DNA from: Flavobacterium sp. 9AF
GTDB lineage: Bacteria > Bacteroidota > Bacteroidia > Flavobacteriales > Flavobacteriaceae
Length of the DNA: 64,000 nt
NCBI RefSeq assembly: GCF_902506265.1
Contig: NZ_LR733556.1
Span: 2,780,509-2,844,508, forward strand
Direction: 5' to 3'
The position numbers and the translations under genes were made by a program. How positions within the stretch are numbered: the stretch's first letter is position 1; each line of letters opens with the position of its first letter. Below are positions 15,085 to 23,289 of the stretch, in pieces. Under the pieces are notes generated by a model, which was not told the origin of the DNA, made no database searches, and saw only the letters and a program-made list of their open reading frames with translations.

Positions 15085-16977
15085 TTAACTTTTTATAAAA
15101 GGAATCGTTTTTTGAAAAGTATTTGTTGAATTGGCTATTCTAAAAAGATAATTTCCAGAGGGGAGATGACTTATATTGATAGATTCTTTTGTGCTTCCTT
15201 CAGAGGAAAGAATTTCTTGTCCAAATAAATTAAAAATAGTTATTATTGGGTTACCAATGTTTTTATTGTATTGAAAAAATAGACTTTCATTAGCAGGATT
15301 TGGATAAAGTATAATTTCAGAAAGAATGTTATTATCTTGTTTTATACTGCTATTTGTTTCTGTCATTCTTGATGTGGAAGTGGTTGACCAATCAAAGGCT
15401 TCCCAACCAGAAACTGTTTCTCGATTGCAATTCATCCCTGAGCCAGAACCACCTTCCGAACTTACAAATTTACCATTGAATCCTTTTAAAGCTATTTGTC
15501 CGTTGATTTCAATCCATTCAAAAGCTTCCCAACCCGCAATGGCATTGCTTGAACATGTCATAGGAGTAGCACCATTTTGAGAATTAACATATTTTCCATT
15601 ATTGCCTCTAAGCGCTATTTTACCATCGCCAGCATTTACAATTGTGAATTTTTCCCATAAATCTGCCGTATTTCTATTTGCAGTAATGGGACCCACACCA
15701 TTATTGGAACATACATATTGATTGTTGTTGCGTAACCAAACGGTTTGATTTAATGGTTTTGAAGGAATTAGTAAATCTTGTAAGGCATTTCTATAAGTAG
15801 TGTTAGTCAATTTTATATTGTTAACCAAGCCATTTAACCAAGATTCTGTGTTACTGGCAGAAGGTTTTGTTCCTCCATATTTAAGATAATTGGTTATAGT
15901 GTCCCATCCAGAGGTACTATTAAAAGAATAAATAGAACGGTCTGTATTTTGTCTCTTCCATGCCCAAAAAGCCCAACCTACATTTTGTGTATCATAATCG
16001 ATTCGAGCTGCTTTTACCCATGTAGCTGTATTTTCCCCAAATTCTCCTGTCCATAAAGGAATGTTTAAATTGTTTGCCAAATTTTTTATGGTTGTTAAAC
16101 TTGGATTGGGATCGCTTTCCCCTTGAGAGCCATAATAATGATTTGAAAAAACTAAATTATTGTCCCAACGTTCTTGCATGTCATAAAAGTCACTAGAATA
16201 ATAGTTTCCTTCAGCAAAGATTAAGTGATTGCTGTCTTCCGAGCGTATTTGAGCAGTCATTTCTTTGTAAGCTAGTTTCAGTTTATATTTTTCCGATTGA
16301 ATGTCTAATTTAGGTTCGTTTAGTAAATCGTAACCTGCAATCCATTCGTTTCCTGCATAGTTTTTATAATGATTGGCAATATGCTTCCAAACTTTTTTAG
16401 CTATTTCTACATTGGCCCAATTATTTCCCCAGAAAGCGACATTAGTTCCAGGATTGTCGGAATGATGGTCAGGATTTTGGTATCCAGGCGCTGCATGCAT
16501 ACATAAAATTACATAAATATTATTGGCACTTGCCCAATTAACGGCTTTGTCTAGCCAAATAAAACCATCATTTTTAATCGTATTAGAATTGCTATTCCAA
16601 AACATATTATAATGGTATGGAATTCGGATAACGTTATAGCCTAATTCTTTTACTCTAGCAAAATCAGCATTGGTAATATAATTGTTCCTCCAATTGGTTT
16701 CAAAATTTTGAATTTTTGTCTCATCATTTCCTAATAAATCTTTCAACCCAGCTCGTATCTGAGAATGGGATTTTATACCGTTTTGGTCTAAATTCATCAT
16801 GTATCCTTCCCATAAAAGCCAATTACCAAAATTAACTCCTCTGAGTGTAATCGGATTTCCCTCTTTTAAAATTTTACTTCCTGTTGCCGAAACAGTTAAA
16901 CGTTGTCCATAATGTATGGCTGTACACCATAAGAGTATACTAAGCCAAATTGCCTTTCTGTTTTTTAATGTTTTCAT
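15085..16977 (-). CDS. secreted GH5-type glucanase with beta-trefoil (fascin-like) and type IX sorting domains
   Basis: This 630-residue enzyme opens with a signal peptide and a glycoside hydrolase 5 domain to about residue 390. The RGVNFGNWLLWEGYM motif is close to RGVNLGGWL of exo-beta-1,3-glucanases; the acid/base is Glu221 in DLLNEPKL and the nucleophile Glu312 in LWTGEFGE. A fascin-like beta-trefoil follows at about 410-535, with three repeats ending in WEKFTI, WEAFEWI and WEAFDW, probably carbohydrate-binding. The last 80 residues are a T9SS type A sorting domain (LYPNPANESLFFQ ... LPSGNYLFRIAN), so it is secreted through the type IX system. It is the last gene of the locus, 130 bases after the first GH30 gene. 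The family call is firm; the exact substrate, beta-1,3- or beta-1,6-glucan, is inferred from the family and neighbours. Confidence 0.88.
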   Translation of the reverse strand: MKTLKNRKAIWLSILLWCTAIHYGQRLTVSATGSKILKEGNPITLRGVNFGNWLLWEGYMMNLDQNGIKSHSQIRAGLKDLLGNDETKIQNFETNWRNNYITNADFARVKELGYNVIRIPYHYNMFWNSNSNTIKNDGFIWLDKAVNWASANNIYVILCMHAAPGYQNPDHHSDNPGTNVAFWGNNWANVEIAKKVWKHIANHYKNYAGNEWIAGYDLLNEPKLDIQSEKYKLKLAYKEMTAQIRSEDSNHLIFAEGNYYSSDFYDMQERWDNNLVFSNHYYGSQGESDPNPSLTTIKNLANNLNIPLWTGEFGENTATWVKAARIDYDTQNVGWAFWAWKRQNTDRSIYSFNSTSGWDTITNYLKYGGTKPSASNTESWLNGLVNNIKLTNTTYRNALQDLLIPSKPLNQTVWLRNNNQYVCSNNGVGPITANRNTADLWEKFTIVNAGDGKIALRGNNGKYVNSQNGATPMTCSSNAIAGWEAFEWIEINGQIALKGFNGKFVSSEGGSGSGMNCNRETVSGWEAFDWSTTSTSRMTETNSSIKQDNNILSEIILYPNPANESLFFQYNKNIGNPIITIFNLFGQEILSSEGSTKESINISHLPSGNYLFRIANSTNTFQKTIPFIKS

Positions 16978-17106
16978 GTGTTTGTTTTGAATTAATTTTT
17001 GTTTTTATCTATTAAAAAAAGCGACAATTGACTAGTATATGTCTTACAGTATTAAATAATAGATTTCTGGATATAATACATTATTCTACTTTAATTAAAT
17101 GGTATT

Positions 17107-18594
17107 TTATTGGCTTACTATTGATTGAATCGCATGGGCAGGAATTTCTACAGTGATTTCTTTATTTTGTAGGATTAATTTATACGTAATTGGTGCATTG
17201 GTTGAATTCATTACTACGGTTACAATTTGTCCATTTGGATTTTTAAAAGAAGTACTTTCTAAAGAACTTCTGCTAGTTGCTGTACTTATTCTTTTGGCAT
17301 TGGGTTGAATAAATTTCGAAAAGTGACCAATATAATAGTAGGATGGAGTATAAATTAATTCGTTTTTACTTAAATCTGCATGAATAGGCGCAAAGCAAAA
17401 ATTGCCTACATGATTGGGACCACCATGTTCATCTAATAGTATATTCCAATCAGTCCAACCTACAGTTCCATTATTAAAATCGTTAATCATAGCTTTACCA
17501 TACTTTTCTCCATGACTCCATTTTTGATATTCAGTTGCGTTAAATATTTCTTTGCAACCTTCTGTAAATAATAGATTTTTTGTTGGATAAGATTCATGTA
17601 CAGTTTTCACATTGTCAAATTTTGGTTCAGCTCCGGTCCAAGTTTCATACCAATGAAAACCCATTCCCCAAGCATATTTAGAGGCTTCTTTATCGTCAAA
17701 GATTGTGTTTGCACGATGTACCATTAAATCTCGATTATGATCCCAAACAATAATTTTCTTATCTTGAAAACCTGCTTTTACCATAGTAGGTCCTAAATGA
17801 TTCTTTAAGAAATCTCTTTCTTCTTCAGCAGTATAAATACAAGATTCCCATTTTTGTGTAGCCATGGGTTCATTTTGAATGGTAAGTCCCCAAACAGGAA
17901 TGCCTTCTTGCTCATAGGCTTTAATAAATTTAGTGTAATAAGTTGCCCAAGAAGCGTAATATTTGGGTAATAATTGCCCGCCTTGAAGCATGTTTTGGTT
18001 ACTTTTCATAAATGCGGGTGGACTCCAAGGACTGAAATAAAAAACCAAATCGTTACCAATTAATTTTTGTGCTTTTTTGATTAATGGAATTTTAAAAAGT
18101 TGGTCTACATCTATTGAGAAAGTTGATAATTTCTCATCATTACCTTCAATATAAGTATAACTGTTTGAACTAAAATCGCAACTATTCATATTGGTACGAA
18201 TAATATTGTAATTGTTCCCGTTTTCACTATAATAGGCATTTAAAAATTCTTGTTGTTTGTCTTCACTTAGTTTGGCAAATACTTCAGCGGAAGCATCCGT
18301 AATAGCACCACCAATTCCTAAAAAAGTTTGGAATTCTAGCGCATCATTTACCGTAATAAAAGTTTCAATTTCTTTAGGTTGTTGTGTTGTCCCAAAGCTT
18401 TTTGTATCTGACAAACTTAATCGCGAGGTTGTATTTTCAGCCGTGGTATAAATTTGAGCTTTTTCTATAGTCGTTATCGTTACTTCTTGTTTTTCAATTA
18501 CAGGTGCTTTTTCAGTAATAGATGAATTAGATTGCTGGCAAGAATTTGTAATTAAATTAAATAGGGCAAATATAAATAAGGATGTTTTTTTCAT
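17107..18594 (-). CDS. GH30-family glucan hydrolase, lipoprotein
   Basis: A lipoprotein (FALFNLITNSCQQSNSS) of 495 residues with a GH30 (clan A) catalytic domain. The acid/base is Glu242 in LTIQNEPMA and the nucleophile Glu345 in LLFTEGCKE; the entry GIGGAITDASAEVFAKL and the FSPWSPPAFMKSN loop are characteristic of GH30 subfamilies 1 and 3. A small C-terminal beta-sandwich ends ITVEIPAHAIQSIV. Subfamily 3 members cleave beta-1,6-glucan; this is the most likely activity but not proven. I prefer the ATG at 18594, which gives a clean lipoprotein signal and a 13-base gap from the preceding gene, over the upstream codon at 18627. Confidence 0.9.
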   Translation of the reverse strand: MKKTSLFIFALFNLITNSCQQSNSSITEKAPVIEKQEVTITTIEKAQIYTTAENTTSRLSLSDTKSFGTTQQPKEIETFITVNDALEFQTFLGIGGAITDASAEVFAKLSEDKQQEFLNAYYSENGNNYNIIRTNMNSCDFSSNSYTYIEGNDEKLSTFSIDVDQLFKIPLIKKAQKLIGNDLVFYFSPWSPPAFMKSNQNMLQGGQLLPKYYASWATYYTKFIKAYEQEGIPVWGLTIQNEPMATQKWESCIYTAEEERDFLKNHLGPTMVKAGFQDKKIIVWDHNRDLMVHRANTIFDDKEASKYAWGMGFHWYETWTGAEPKFDNVKTVHESYPTKNLLFTEGCKEIFNATEYQKWSHGEKYGKAMINDFNNGTVGWTDWNILLDEHGGPNHVGNFCFAPIHADLSKNELIYTPSYYYIGHFSKFIQPNAKRISTATSRSSLESTSFKNPNGQIVTVVMNSTNAPITYKLILQNKEITVEIPAHAIQSIVSQ

Positions 18595-18607
18595 TTTTAT
18601 TTTCATT

Positions 18608-20050
18608 TTACCAAACATAAGTAGCAACCGCTCCAGCAGGTAGAACTGTAGTTACAGGTTCAGTTGAAACATTTATATTAAAAGATTTTTGAGTGTCTGT
18701 ATTATTTAAAACGACAACTACAATTTTATTATCAGGCGTTTTGTAAGCTACATTAGGTAATTCAATAGAGTAGTTGGATTGAATTCTTACAGAACCAGAA
18801 GGTACAAATTTAGAACTGTGTGCAATAATATAATACGCAGGATTTCTTTGGTAATTATTTCCATCAATAGTAATAGCACCAAGACATTCTGTACAACCGC
18901 CCGGTGTATGCGGATTATTGGTAGGATCAGCCGCTAAATTCCATTGCAATACTGTTTTACTCCAATTGCGTGGTGCACCAATCATTAATTCTCTAAAATG
19001 CCATTTAATATCTCCTGCAAAATTACCTGGTGCTTGAATCCATTGTTCTGTAAAATATACATTTTTATCTGGATGCGCATTGTGAACCTGTGTCATATTA
19101 TCAATTTGGCCAGCATACAAATGAAAGGCTGAACCGTCAACAAAATTTTTGGCTACTGCATCATCTAAAATTGAAATAGGATAATTAGGATGGTCTAGAT
19201 TGTGGTCAAAAAGGATAATTTTTGTGGAAATATTGTTTGAAGCAAAGGCAGGACCAAGGTGGTTTTTGATAAAATCAGCTTGTTGCGGAGCGGTCATTAC
19301 CATACTAGGATTGTTGTATGGATTTTCGGGTTCGTTTTGAATCGTTATAGCATCAATTGTAATGCCATTCGCTTGCATTGCCTGAATATATTTCACAAAA
19401 TAGTTCGCATAGGTAGCATAGTAATTGGTTTGCAATTCACCGCCTACTGTAGCTTGATTGGTTTTCATCCAAGTAGGAGCAGACCATGGAGAACCTAAGA
19501 TTTTAATATTGGGGTTAATTGCTTTAATTTGAGTTAAAACAGGAATCAAATTGGCCAAATCGGGAGCAATAGAAAACTGATCTAAATTTACATCTGTTTG
19601 TCCGCTTGGTAAATCGTTGTAAGAGAATACTGAAGCATCCAAATCGGAAGCCCCTATACTAATTCTCAAATAACTAACACCTATACTATTTTCTCCAGTA
19701 CCAAAGAGTTCTTCTAATAAGTTGTTTTTAGCAGATGGAGACATAGTATTAATTAATTGGGCACTTCCACCAGTTAAGGAATAGCCAAAACCATCCATAG
19801 TTTGATACGTAGTGTTTTCAGAAACCGTAATAGTAAAATTATTATTTTGTGTTAAAGGTTGTATACCACTACTTTGTAAAGCCATTAGACTTGATTTACT
19901 AGGTGTAGTTAAGTAAAATTTTGCATTTACATTTTCTACTGTAGGTGGTGGATAATAAGGATAATTTTTGTCATCGCAACTGTTCTCGGAAAGAACAATT
20001 AAAGGAATCATTATAAATTTGAATGTTTTTAAAGCAATTCTATTAAGCAT
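18608..20050 (-). CDS. second GH30-family glucan hydrolase, lipoprotein
   Basis: A 480-residue enzyme with the GH30 acid/base at Glu240 (AITIQNEPEN) and nucleophile at Glu335 (VYFTEQWIQ). Other family landmarks are MDGFGYSLTGGSAQL and ILGSPWSAPTWMKTN. The leader LIVLSENSCDDKN has a slightly unusual lipobox but a cysteine followed by D-D, fitting surface export. Residues 30-75 are a low-complexity linker. It shares the fold and order of domains with the following GH30 but is clearly divergent, so the two probably act on different linkages or ends of one glucan, for example endo and exo activity. It follows the SusE-like gene by 15 bases. Confidence 0.9.
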   Translation of the reverse strand: MLNRIALKTFKFIMIPLIVLSENSCDDKNYPYYPPPTVENVNAKFYLTTPSKSSLMALQSSGIQPLTQNNNFTITVSENTTYQTMDGFGYSLTGGSAQLINTMSPSAKNNLLEELFGTGENSIGVSYLRISIGASDLDASVFSYNDLPSGQTDVNLDQFSIAPDLANLIPVLTQIKAINPNIKILGSPWSAPTWMKTNQATVGGELQTNYYATYANYFVKYIQAMQANGITIDAITIQNEPENPYNNPSMVMTAPQQADFIKNHLGPAFASNNISTKIILFDHNLDHPNYPISILDDAVAKNFVDGSAFHLYAGQIDNMTQVHNAHPDKNVYFTEQWIQAPGNFAGDIKWHFRELMIGAPRNWSKTVLQWNLAADPTNNPHTPGGCTECLGAITIDGNNYQRNPAYYIIAHSSKFVPSGSVRIQSNYSIELPNVAYKTPDNKIVVVVLNNTDTQKSFNINVSTEPVTTVLPAGAVATYVW

Positions 20051-20065
20051 AAGTATATTTTTGAA

Positions 20066-21793
20066 TTATTGTTGTACAAAAGTGTATGTTCCAGACTGGT
20101 AATCATCATTTAAGTTTATGGTAACCAAATAATTGGCAGCTGATGTGATGTTGTTAATATTTGAACCACCACCATTAGTAATAGTTCCAGTTAGGTTGGT
20201 TGGAGTTGTTGACCCCATATCAAAATCCCATGGACTGATGAATTTCATATCATAGTTAGCATTTAAAGCAGTTGTAATAGTGTAGGTGTTTGGGTGTTGG
20301 TATGTCATTACAAATTCATCTCTATTCTCCCATGTTTGCCAATGAAATAACTTGAAGTTGTAATATTCCCAATTAACTTTAGACTGACTAAAATCAATGG
20401 TTAATCGTAAAGCACGATCATTAGTAACTGTTATGGCATTGGTACTTTCTGTGATAGTATTATTTCCAATTACTTTATCCGCATCTGGAGTGCTAGAATC
20501 ACCAAGTACTCCATTAATAGCATAACTAGTTCCCGAACCATTTGATTCAGAGTTTAATGAGTAATTTACCGAGGCTTGTAAAGGAATAAATTTGTTTAAA
20601 CTAAAGGTGTCTCCCGATTTATTGAATTGCTCAATCATCGTTCCGTTTGCAAATAAAAATAATTGGTTTGGTGTAGCAATTGGATCTGGAGCTGTGTTAT
20701 CTATTTCCATACTATAAGTGTATCCAGTTGCTGATAAATTTAGTGTAATAAAATAATGACCTAAATTATTTGAAGGAATGTCCTCATAACTAACACCTTG
20801 TGATGTAGCTTGAGATTCCATTATAACTCGATTAGTAGTTCCAACAACTCTTTTTAAAAGATAACTCCAATTTTCATTGGCACGAAATACAAATCCACCT
20901 GTATTCACTAATTGTATTGAAGCTTTCCAAATACCTCCACCTTGATAGGTTAAAGGTTCATCACCACCCCAACCGTTATTAATTGGACTTCCAACAACGC
21001 TCCATTTTTCTATTTTTAATAAACTATAGGTTGCGTTATCCAAATCGACACTAATTCTATATTCTCCCGATTCGGTAACTGTTATTGGAAGCCCGGATTT
21101 TACTAATTCACTATTAGAATTTGTACCATATTGATGACAAGGTAATTGTTTTTCACTATAAAATTTAAAGGTATTACCTGCTGTTAATCGAGTATATACT
21201 TCATGTACATTTGAGGGTAAACCAGAAGCATTGTTTAATCTTTTTAAGGAAATAGCATTACTTAAATCATTGTTGTTTTCTGTTGCAGTTCCTGAAACAT
21301 ATAATTTAATTGGAATAATTTCTGTAGAAAATCTTTTTAAAGAAATAGAATTGCTTGGAGCGTAAGCTACTCGTTCTAAACATTTTGCCTTAACACTCCA
21401 ACTTAAACCCGCTAAATTATCAATCGGATATCCACTATATGATAAATATTCGTCTAATGTTCTGTGTGATATTGCTAGCGACAAATCTTTGCCTGAGTTT
21501 CCCGATGTTATTTCTAAAATAGGCGTTTCAAAAGAAGTAGAACCTAAAGTGTCAATTACAACACTATAGGTTATTGCAAAATTGGCAGAAGAATAAGCGG
21601 GTGACCAATTAAAAGTTACTGTTTCATTAGGTGTTTCTTCGTCCAATTCTATCGCAATATCGTCTGTAGGTATGATTAAAGAAGGAGGTGTTAAACTCCA
21701 ATTTCCTAATGGATCAAGATTGTCTTTTTCACAACTAAAAAAGAACCAACTCGAAATAATAATAAAGGAAAATATTTTATAATAATTTTTCAT
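20066..21793 (-). CDS. SusE/SusF-like glycan-binding surface lipoprotein
   Basis: A 575-residue lipoprotein (IISSWFFFSCEKDNLDP). The N-terminal 130 residues match the SusE fold: SWSVKAKCLERVAYAPSNSI and a PxxxxxIxLDE..ETVTFNWSPA opening. The remaining 400 residues are three beta-sandwich repeats in SusE/SusF style, e.g. VTESGEYRISVDLDNATYSLL, FRANENWSYLLKRVVGT and LTGTITNGGGSNINN. It probably holds glucan at the cell surface for the SusC/SusD pair. It lies 10 bases from susD and 15 bases from the first GH30 gene in a single operon. Confidence 0.88.
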   Translation of the reverse strand: MKNYYKIFSFIIISSWFFFSCEKDNLDPLGNWSLTPPSLIIPTDDIAIELDEETPNETVTFNWSPAYSSANFAITYSVVIDTLGSTSFETPILEITSGNSGKDLSLAISHRTLDEYLSYSGYPIDNLAGLSWSVKAKCLERVAYAPSNSISLKRFSTEIIPIKLYVSGTATENNNDLSNAISLKRLNNASGLPSNVHEVYTRLTAGNTFKFYSEKQLPCHQYGTNSNSELVKSGLPITVTESGEYRISVDLDNATYSLLKIEKWSVVGSPINNGWGGDEPLTYQGGGIWKASIQLVNTGGFVFRANENWSYLLKRVVGTTNRVIMESQATSQGVSYEDIPSNNLGHYFITLNLSATGYTYSMEIDNTAPDPIATPNQLFLFANGTMIEQFNKSGDTFSLNKFIPLQASVNYSLNSESNGSGTSYAINGVLGDSSTPDADKVIGNNTITESTNAITVTNDRALRLTIDFSQSKVNWEYYNFKLFHWQTWENRDEFVMTYQHPNTYTITTALNANYDMKFISPWDFDMGSTTPTNLTGTITNGGGSNINNITSAANYLVTINLNDDYQSGTYTFVQQ

Positions 21794-21803
21794 AATAGCA
21801 GTT

Positions 21804-23279
21804 TTATAGTGGATTTTGAGTTAAAGCCGGATTTCTATCTCTTTCTTGTTGTGGAATGGGAAGTAAAATCTTAGCTTGAGTCATGTTGTAATTAACCGGA
21901 TTACCATTTCTTAAATCAATTTCAATAAGGTTATTCATGGTTAAAACAATTTGATTGTATCGTACTAAATCGTCCCAACGATGTCCTTCTTGAAATAATT
22001 CTAATCTTCTCTCTTTCAAAATAGTTTCTCTTAAAACCGTTTTTGAACTTTTTTGACTTGCTGTTAAATCAGGTAGATTTACCCTTGTTCTTATTCTGTT
22101 AACTTCTGTAGCTGCAGGTTCTAATTGATCTAATTCATTCAATGCTTCTGCTTTTAATAAGATAATATCACCTAATCGTAACAAATACTGACGGTTGGAA
22201 CTGGCAAACCCACCAGCAATTTTCCACTTGTAACTAAATGGAATACTACTTCCTATTGCATTTCCCCAATACTCATCAACCCATTGCACCGATTCGAATT
22301 TTATACTTGCATTTTTTCTTACATTATCAGCTTGTTCATCAAAAGCATCAATCAAATTATGAGAGGGTGTTACAAACTTTCTCCAACTATCACCTGTTAA
22401 AGAAGGTGGTAGTAACAGTTGAGGGCCATAGTTTCCTTCATTTCCACCTAAATATTGTACTTCAATAATAGATTCAGCATTGTTGTAATTATTTCCATCA
22501 AATAAATTCGCATAATTAATTAAGGTATAATTTGCTGCACTACCCTCTACTAGTTGAATATGATTTAATACTTTTTGGTAATCTGGGTTTGGTTTTTGAG
22601 CATATACTTTAGCTAATAATCCATTTGCAGCACCTGAAGTAGCTCTTGCTTTATTAATATTTGCATCCGAACCGTAAGTGTCTGGTAATAAATCAGCGGC
22701 AATTTGTAAATCTTCAATGATTTTAGCATACACTTCTTCGGTTGATGCTCTTGGGACATTTACTTCAGATGGCTCAGCTGATGTACTATAATTAGTAATT
22801 AAGGGAACACCTCCCCATAATTTGACTAATGTAAAATAATGATATGCTCTTAAAAAATAAGCTTCTCCTTTTATTTGTTGTTTTCTTACATCATTTAATA
22901 AAGGGTCATTGATTTCATCTACGTTGTCAATTACTAAGTTTGCTTTAGCAATGGCATTGTAAATATTTGACCAGTTTCTAAATAATCTTGAATTGGTTGG
23001 AGTTACTTCTAATTTATCTATACTAAATATTTCAGGATTGTCTCCACCAGCATAAGCATTGTCTGCTCTTACATCTGAAAAAAGGATATTATCCCAAACA
23101 TAATATTCTGCAGATTGAAACGATTCATATGCCCCCACTAATGCGGCTTCAATTTGTGAACCTGTTTCATAGCCATTGCCACTAGTCTCTTCAGAAATAG
23201 GTTTTAGATCTAAAAAATCATCACAAGAGCTTATAGTGATAATTGTAAATAATAAGATTGTTATATTAAATTTTTTCAT
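21804..23279 (-). CDS. SusD/RagB-family substrate-binding lipoprotein
   Basis: A 491-residue surface lipoprotein that binds oligosaccharide over its SusC partner. The mature protein begins at the Cys of TISSCDDFLDLKP, and DDFLDLKP is typical of the family. Landmarks include AIAKANLVIDNVDEI, RQQIKGEAYFLRAYHYFTLVKLWGGVPLI (the TPR-like scaffold core) and a C-terminal LKERRLELFQEGHRWDDLVRY motif. I choose the ATG at 23279 rather than the one at 23303, because the latter adds residues before the lipoprotein signal and overlaps susC. It sits 10 bases downstream of susC. Confidence 0.95.
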   Translation of the reverse strand: MKKFNITILLFTIITISSCDDFLDLKPISEETSGNGYETGSQIEAALVGAYESFQSAEYYVWDNILFSDVRADNAYAGGDNPEIFSIDKLEVTPTNSRLFRNWSNIYNAIAKANLVIDNVDEINDPLLNDVRKQQIKGEAYFLRAYHYFTLVKLWGGVPLITNYSTSAEPSEVNVPRASTEEVYAKIIEDLQIAADLLPDTYGSDANINKARATSGAANGLLAKVYAQKPNPDYQKVLNHIQLVEGSAANYTLINYANLFDGNNYNNAESIIEVQYLGGNEGNYGPQLLLPPSLTGDSWRKFVTPSHNLIDAFDEQADNVRKNASIKFESVQWVDEYWGNAIGSSIPFSYKWKIAGGFASSNRQYLLRLGDIILLKAEALNELDQLEPAATEVNRIRTRVNLPDLTASQKSSKTVLRETILKERRLELFQEGHRWDDLVRYNQIVLTMNNLIEIDLRNGNPVNYNMTQAKILLPIPQQERDRNPALTQNPL

Positions 23280-23289
23280 ACTAAATTTT